DNA from: Tethya wilhelma
Taxonomy: Eukaryota; Porifera; Demospongiae; Tethyida; Tethyidae
NCBI GenBank assembly: GCA_964030475.1
Contig: CAXIPT010000011.1
Coordinates: 415,673 to 479,672 of the forward strand
DNA length: 64,000 nt
Direction: 5' to 3'
Both the position numbers and the translations under genes were made by a program. The notes beneath the pieces were generated by a model. The model was not told the origin of the DNA. It saw only the letters and a list, made by a program, of their open reading frames with translations, and ran no database searches. Shown in pieces: positions 58,023-64,000 of this stretch (positions are counted from its first letter, which is position 1; the number at the start of each line of letters is the position of its first letter).

Positions 58023-58262
58023 TGTACGGGCACATGCGCATGTTGCAAAATTACAAGTGTATACATGTTGCAAGCTATACAGGCACAAGCGTATGCAGTC
58101 AATCCGACAAGCGTATGTTGCAAAGTTACAAGTGTACAACTGTATAATTATACATGTTGTACGAGCACATGTGCATGTTGCAAAGTTACAAGTGTACATG
58201 TTGCAAAGTTTAACGGGCACATGCACGAGAGAGAAAGTGAGAGAGAGAGAGAGAGAAAGAGA
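58022..58262. repeat. Tandem repeat of GTTGCAAAGTTACAAGTGTA units, then GA tract
   Basis: Four or five imperfect units of about 40-60 bp sharing gcatgttgcaaa, ttacaagtgta and gggcacatg, followed by a GA-rich stretch like that before the homologous exon at 17750. Confidence 0.7.
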
Positions 58263-58289
58263 TGATCACACACACACCTATCTGTCTGT

Positions 58290-61100
58290 CAGCTGACCCT
58301 CACTTGATTATGCTGTGTATTCTCTTGATGATGGAGTGCATCTCAGCGATGGCGTGAGGAAGGAGATACTTGTTGGCCCCTATCCCCTCATAGGAGGCCT
58401 GATAGACACTCTCTAATGACCCTGCATGAGTAAACACATGCATGAGGAAGCCATAGGCATATTTTGGAGCAATTGAAAGCATTAGGAGTTACTGATGACT
58501 ACACACAAAAAGAAGGAGAACTGATCTAATGAAAGCACCACTGTGTGGTGCACAAGCCTCAGCACCCTAGCTAGCACACTTATGCATATGTGTAAAAGAG
58601 TGTATTATACCTACATGTATGGCCCAAGTGTAAAACTAATCTACCAATCATAGTAGGCCCAAGTTAGCCTATAGTCCCCAGGCTCCTCAGCTTAGTAGCC
58701 AGTCAGGCATGTAGTGAAGTTCACTGATACAAACAACACACATCTAACCTCAGTACTAGATCATATTATGACCGTCAGTGTCAGTCCTCATGCTCATCTG
58801 CTCATCTCTGACCAAGCAACAGTAAGAACAGTACTATATCATACATTCACAGTTCTACAAGGTGTTATCTCATTTGAGTTACTTACCTGACCAAGCAGCT
58901 ATCTGATTTTATAGTGAACTGGCCTGGCCCAGCACTCTATGCAAGCTCAACTGTATTTCTAGATAACGCACATCACATGGGGCGTGATCGATGGGTGCGG
59001 TTTCGAAGCCTAAGCGCTCAGAGATGCACAAAAGCCTAAGATCTCAGAAACTACAGCGTTCTGCAAGATCCTACACGACAAATTTCAAGATAATTTTGAT
59101 TCATGAACGTAAGTACCTTCTATTTGGACTATACAGCTGCCATTCTTCAGATAACTTAGTAACAGATGGACACACACACACACACACACAAAACGACTAC
59201 CTTAACCCTCTGCACGTGCTACGCACGTGCTGAGGCTTAATAAGTGTGGGCCAATATTGAACCCATCATCACTGACTGTAGGAGTAGGAAGAGTATGTAC
59301 CACACAACAGAAACCTCTTTACAAACTTCTAGTAGAATAAACTGATGGACTCTCAAAGAAGAAATATGGCCATGTCAGCATATTAGCCACTGCATGGCAT
59401 TTTGTATGCTAGTGATTGTAACATCTGTCTGTGAGGACCACTTACCAACTAATTCCACCTCAATAGCCTCGATCAGTGAACTACTGCCAAAACAGAGATT
59501 GGACTACACGTACACCTAGCCACCTACAGAGAAATGAAGATCATGTGATCAACTCATAACATCACATGACCGACTAACTATTCAGTACGATACAAAAGAA
59601 CTGAGGCAGGAACATTATTTCAACAAGATTTACAATGACAGCCAAAGAGAAGAAAGGTAGCAGGACCAGGTATGGATCACAGGGAGAGACTGCCTTTGGA
59701 GAACAGTGCTTCGATATAGAGTGTGAAGGATATAGTGTTGGTGCTGCTCTCTCTGTCAGTCCGGCATGGAGGTGACAGCCTCCTCTCCAGCACATAGCTA
59801 CTGAATATTGAAAAGTGTTTCTATTATAAATGAAACTCAGTATAAAGATCATTTTAGGTATGCTACTATATATACCTTGAAAAGTGTTCCCCTAGCAATA
59901 CACAAATAAATAGCAACACTATAGGACAATTAAGATGAACACTTATGGACGAGTGCATTTACCTCTCCTGCCATATTGTGTTCTCAATAGGCCACATGGT
60001 CCCTGGAGGGGCAATAAATAGAAACACACACTCTTGTCTGCTGCAGGCAGAGAAGGAAGAAGAGAGCTGTTGGGTTGACTCCCTCTCTCCTCTAGACACC
60101 AACCATCCTACAACCTTGACACACATATTATACACAAACTTGAGAGGAGCAATGTGTAGTTTGATTAGCACTGGTTACCTGATAAAATGCCATGTGTATG
60201 GTACCCTAACAGTGAGATGAGGCCAATGAAAGACTAGTGTGGTTGTCTCCATCCACCTGTCCACACGGTCCCAGCTGGGGGCAATAAATAGAAATGACTA
60301 GAGAGAAATGTCCATGGAATTAGACTGAGAATGAGCTGGTCACCAGACACACACACACACAGTGACATTTACGTAACACTTTCATTTTATTTCAGAGGTC
60401 AGCCAGTGCCTGTACGGCAGTTTGAGGCTTGAGCCAAGCCAGAGACTAAAGTTGAGTGCCATTGTAGCTAATGCTCTCCCTTCTTGATGGGAAGGACCTG
60501 GGTATGAGGCTAATACTCCATTAGATGCTTATGTGACTTCACTGATAGTAGCTTTAGGGCCTGGTATATACACACTGTTTGCACATGTACTAAAGTTATC
60601 CCACATACTTTTTAGTATACTTTGCTTCCATGTGGACCATCACAGGTGGAGAATGTAACAGTTTCTGTTCACAAATGCTATACATTTTACTATATATTGT
60701 GGGTGATCAAGTATAACTTTGTATTTTTTTACTACACTGAGAAATAACCGGAAAGATAAACGACTACATATATGAAGATACCTGAATTCCCAGTGTTTAT
60801 TGGGAAAATTGAGCATGTGCAAACAGTGACTACCTGGCCTTTTCCTTTCTGGATGGGAGCGGGCTGGGTACGAGGCTAATATATAAAGTATTAATAACAC
60901 TGAGATTGATAATTATTTACCTCTTGTTTTGTGCTCTTGTTCATGACACTCAATTGGTCCTCTCTGAGTCTCTGTGTTTGGCCTGGGAAGAGAGCTAGTC
61001 ACTGAGGAAAACTATCTGTCCCACAAGAAGAGAGCAGAGGAACTAAGAGAGAGCGAGGGAGAGAGAGACACTCGGCTGAACTTGCGCGCCATACTGTATT
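58290..61100 (-). pseudogene. VPS9-family 5' part, copy D
   Basis: Contains the SLESVYQASYEGIGANKYLL exon (about 58425-58308), the SLIEAIEVEL exon (about 59490-59450), the segment shared with copy C (59812-59635) and the FYLLPL-type segment (about 60055-59960). The VPS9 core and other 3' exons are replaced by a tandem repeat and an N. A 707-bp insertion interrupts it. It could be the 5' end of a gene whose rest is misplaced, because 58265-58500 joins cleanly to the equivalent of 17760 in copy B. Confidence 0.5.
58531..59237. mobile_element. Insertion of about 707 bp relative to VPS9-family paralogues
   Basis: Copies B and C read gatctaataagcgtggg or gatctaataagtgtggg across this point (near 18036 and 49105). 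Here the sequence is split, with TAAT on both sides (58527-58530, 59238-59241). AAGCCTCAGCAC near the left end is inverted near the right end. No coding sequence is seen. Confidence 0.6.
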
Positions 61101-61743
61101 GGAGATTAATGAGCATGCGCACAAAATGACCGCCACATGACGTCATTTTAGAGGTTATTTTTAGTCGATCTAAGCACAACTCACACTCTGGAACATGGTA
61201 GCAAGTCTCAGGATTACCTGATACAATGAACGCTGCACCGGTACCGTAGAAGCATCACCCAAGAAGTAAACAAGCAAACAGGTTTCACAAGGTAAGCTAT
61301 ATGTGTCATGTGTCCAGGACGTTTTGTTTATAAATCAATGTATACTGAGTCACTCACAAAGTTATGTTTTGATGTGTAATTATCTACCGTTAATTTATAG
61401 CATCAACCCTGCTGGGAATGCATACCAAATTAATCCGTGTTTATTTCACCTTCCAAACACTACAGGTTTCTTCATTTATCACTGACTAATTGCAAGGAGC
61501 TACCCCGGCCCAATCTTACTGGACAGCAACTGGCCTGGAGTTTCACTGTATTAGAGATGGACAGGATTCAACTGTAAACTTACAAGGTACAATTGTAAAC
61601 TGTATCTTCATACTATGCTATAGCTAGCTGATACTTACCTCTACATCCACACAGCTGCAGAGAGAGAACAACCAAACTCTTTGTTGGCTGTCACCATGGC
61701 AGCTAAAGTGTAGCTATGGGAGGGACTGTCTACTAGCTATGTT
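61101..61743. other. Upstream region of bystin
   Basis: The first part is the end of the VPS9-family upstream repeat. 61280-61740 may contain 5' exons of the bystin gene (acceptor-like ttatag near 61400, acacag near 61655), but no stretch clearly matches the bystin N-terminus. Confidence 0.35.
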
Positions 61744-62952
61744 GAAGGAGGGCTCAGTCAGAAGATCCTAGGTCAGGCTCGTCAGCAGCAAGAAGAGCTG
61801 GAGGACATGGGAGGGACTCTGGAGGGAGAGAGAAGAATGAAATGAAAGCGTACAAAGCCTTCGCCCAGTTTTGGTACACTTGGGGGAAGTCCCTACAATC
61901 AGTGGGTGAATCAGATGAAGAAGACTCGTCTGATGATCATGACTTTATTCATGAAGAGGAGGAGAGTGGTGGACGGGAGTATGACCCTGTCATTGACGAA
62001 GACGAGAAGGCAATGCAACTGTTTATGAACTCTGACCCCCAGCCTAGGAGGACACTAGCCAACATCATCCAAGAAAAGATTCGAGACAAAGAAACTGAAA
62101 TAAGCTTCACGCATGACCGACAGTGTGACTGCAAAACCACAGATGGACGAACGAGTAGAGTCTCTATTTAAAGGAGTGGCAAAAATCTTATCAAAATATC
62201 GATCAGGGAAACTCCCCAAAGCGTTCAAAGTGATACCCTCTCTCTCCAACTGGGAGGATGTCCTCTACCTCACAGAACCAGAGCAATGGACGGCTGCCGC
62301 CATGTTTCAAGCCACCAGGATATTTGCCTCCAACTTGAACTCTGTCAAAGCTCAGCGTTTCTACAACTTGGTCCTCCTGCCTCGAATTCGGGACGACATT
62401 TCTGAATACAAGCGCCTCAACTTCCATCTCTACATGGCCCTGAAGAAGTCCCTCTTCAAACCAGCAGCTTTCTTCAAAGGTATTCTCCTACCTCTCTGTG
62501 AGTCCGGCACCTGTACTCTGAGAGAGGCTCTAATCATCAGCAGTGTCCTGGGCAAGACCAGCGTCCCAATGTTACACTCCAGTGCTACCATTCTCAAGAT
62601 GGCCGAGATGGAGTACACCGGTGCTAACAGCATCTTCATTAGAACCCTTCTGGACAAGAAGTACGCTCTACCTTACAAGGTGGTGGATGCAGTGGTGCTC
62701 CATTTTGTTCGTTTCACGTCTGATAAGAGGGACCTCCCCGTTCTCTGGCACCAATCACTGCTGACCTTTGTCCAGCGCTACAAGGAGGACATGTCTGTGG
62801 AACAGAAGGAAGGGCTGATGGAACTGATACGAAGCCACACCCACCATGAGATCACACACGAGATAAGACGAGAGATATTGAACTCCAAGTGTCGTGATAT
62901 TGGAGAGACCTTTGTGAACAGGACTCAACAAGGAAGAATGGACACTGACTGA
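61744..62952 (+). CDS. BYSL: Bystin (40S ribosome assembly factor), 5' part disrupted
   Basis: From 62113 an uninterrupted frame reads the conserved bystin body: [82 protein letters not shown] and [17 protein letters not shown], ending in a stop at 62952. Upstream, the known N-terminal pattern is present but split over frames. [17 protein letters not shown] (61753-61803) runs into a TGA at about 61841. An acidic segment ([12 protein letters not shown]) with [20 protein letters not shown] is in another frame, which must shift again at about 62104-62112 to reach the body. Bystin (yeast Enp1) acts in nucleolar and cytoplasmic 40S maturation. Near-perfect conservation of the body argues for a live gene with sequencing errors; a damaged copy is the alternative. 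Introns are absent in the body. Confidence 0.85.
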
Positions 62953-63520
62953 TTTAACATTAATAGTTTCTGCATGCTTAATTTAACATTAATTGTGATT
63001 GAGCTGTTTATTTTAATTTAATATTAAATTTTTGACAATGCATGGGTATAATGATCGAGATGATTATAAGCAATTATTTCTTGCTTGACCTACGTATATT
63101 ACGTAAAACTTATTTATGGCCGATTAACTATTAGACACTAGAGCTAGTCTTTGCACGTATTGACAGAATTAATCATCACATGATTATATATATTAATATT
63201 ATATAATGTGTAAACACCATAATAATTATAATTACAATAATCAGGTGCAATAATTATAGTAAAAATTATTATTATTACACGAACTAATTTAACCAAAACA
63301 AATGTGTGTGTACTACATTGGCGTGTCTGCAGTGAAGATTTTTAAGAGTATACTATAAAAAAATTGACAGACTGAGCGGGAAAAATCTAAAACTTATAAT
63401 TATTATAGTTATAATGTACATGTAACTATTAAAGATTAAATTTCTGCATGCATATACTAAAATTTAAAAAAAAAAAAACAACAACAAAAAATATCTCTTT
63501 GCAGTGCACAAAATAATTAT
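62953..63520. other. Intergenic, AT-rich
   Basis: Separates the convergent bystin and subtilase genes. It is very AT-rich, with an A tract near 63465. No gene is seen. Confidence 0.7.
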
Positions 63521-64000
63521 TTATTGGAATTTGTGGGGTAGTTGCGATTTTTTCAGTTGTTCATTTTCCTCTTTTAATTTTTTATTTTCCTCTTTTAATT
63601 TTTTATTTTCCTCTTTTAATTTTTTATTTTCATATTCATCGATTTCTGCTTTCAAGAAGGGGATTACATCAAGTAGTGTGTCGTCACCACCCTTCCTGCG
63701 GTCTTTAAGAAACCGTTTTAAGAAACTTGGATCTCGATATTTCTTTCTCTCTGCTTCATTTTCCACGAATCTATTAGAGAACTCGAGTACGAGGGCAATC
63801 AGCCCAGCAATGGCTGGAGCAGCACAAGAGCTGCCAGTACTGCTGCGTGATGATTCACTTCCAGTTACATCTGGGTGTACTACAGCTTCTCCAGGTGCAA
63901 AACAATCAAGATCTTCTGGAGCATTGGTGTCCATCCTTTTGCCACTCTGGTTGTGAGCTCCCACACTAATCACTTCCAGTTCACTAGCTGGAAATTGAAT
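63521..64000 (-). CDS. Subtilisin-like serine protease, C-terminal part with coiled-coil tail
   Basis: The frame enters from beyond the window edge and reads FPASELEVISVGAHNQSG, then DCFAPGEAV and the catalytic-serine motif STGSSCAAPAIAGLIA, the family's GTSxAAPxxAG with Ser at the first position and Cys at the fourth. This order is diagnostic of S8 subtilases. After the catalytic domain come about 45 charged residues and a coiled coil with three identical heptads (NKKLKEE), ending LPHKFQ and a stop. The Asp and His catalytic residues lie outside the window. A coiled-coil tail directly after the protease core is unusual; secreted or lysosomal location cannot be judged without the N-terminus. 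Confidence 0.85.
   Translation of the reverse strand: MQFPASELEVISVGAHNQSGKRMDTNAPEDLDCFAPGEAVVHPDVTGSESSRSSTGSSCAAPAIAGLIALVLEFSNRFVENEAERKKYRDPSFLKRFLKDRRKGGDDTLLDVIPFLKAEIDEYENKKLKEENKKLKEENKKLKEENEQLKKSQLPHKFQ

Overview
The window looks like gene-dense but repeat-rich, AT-rich metazoan nuclear DNA, most likely from a demosponge such as Amphimedon. The genes are split by many short (about 60-80 nt) GT-AG introns. There is a cluster of Roc-COR GTPases ending in Death domains, an animal peptide transporter (SLC15 type), an animal-type bystin, and many hairpin MITEs. The species call is an inference; nothing was searched. About ten single N bases mark assembly joins, and several coincide with abrupt changes of content, so the long-range order should be read with care.

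Layout. 1-9.2 kb: two copies of a repeated block, each ending in a small minus-strand coiled-coil gene, separated by a decayed transposon-type gene (4.2-6.0 kb) and cut by MITEs. 9.9-19 kb: two minus-strand copies of an alsin-like VPS9-domain gene flanking a plus-strand Roc-COR-Death GTPase (12.7-15.7 kb). 20-23 kb: decayed MULE-type transposase pieces in inverted orientation and a truncated coiled-coil block. 23.8-30.3 kb: two very similar Roc-COR genes in inverted orientation; the plus one has a triplicated exon and a Death domain, the minus one carries a frame break and loses its Death domain at an N. 30.4-33.8 kb: a third copy of the coiled-coil block.

33.8-48.9 kb: the most striking object, a roughly 15-kb (about 13 kb after removing an apparent assembly duplication) mobile element with multi-kilobase terminal inverted repeats. 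Each inverted repeat holds an octamer satellite (GACAGTNN) and a tandem array of about 143-bp units. Each unit looks like a 73-nt exon with its own splice acceptor and donor, pointing inward. Inside are two convergent genes: a DUF3987-like P-loop NTPase on the plus strand, and on the minus strand a transposase joining a zinc-binding N-terminal region, a putative DDE core, an OTU-type cysteine protease domain and a CXC (tesmin/TSO1-like) cysteine-rich domain, interrupted by a 70-nt intron. I infer that the two inverted repeats supply promoters and spliced leaders to the two convergent genes.

49-51.5 kb: a 5' fragment of the VPS9 gene family and an orphan half Death domain. 51.6-56.0 kb: the 3' half of an SLC15 peptide transporter in ten exons, with two hairpin MITE copies and a heptamer satellite in its introns. 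56.8-57.6 kb: the most divergent coiled-coil paralogue. 57.9-61 kb: a scrap of a Roc-COR gene and another VPS9-family 5' fragment. 61.7-63.0 kb: a bystin gene with breaks near its 5' end. 63.5 kb to the end: the C-terminal part of a subtilisin-like protease.

The Roc-COR-Death, coiled-coil and VPS9 families recur together in shuffled order, so the locus seems to evolve by repeated local duplication and inversion. A shared signalling role for them is possible but is not shown by the sequence.
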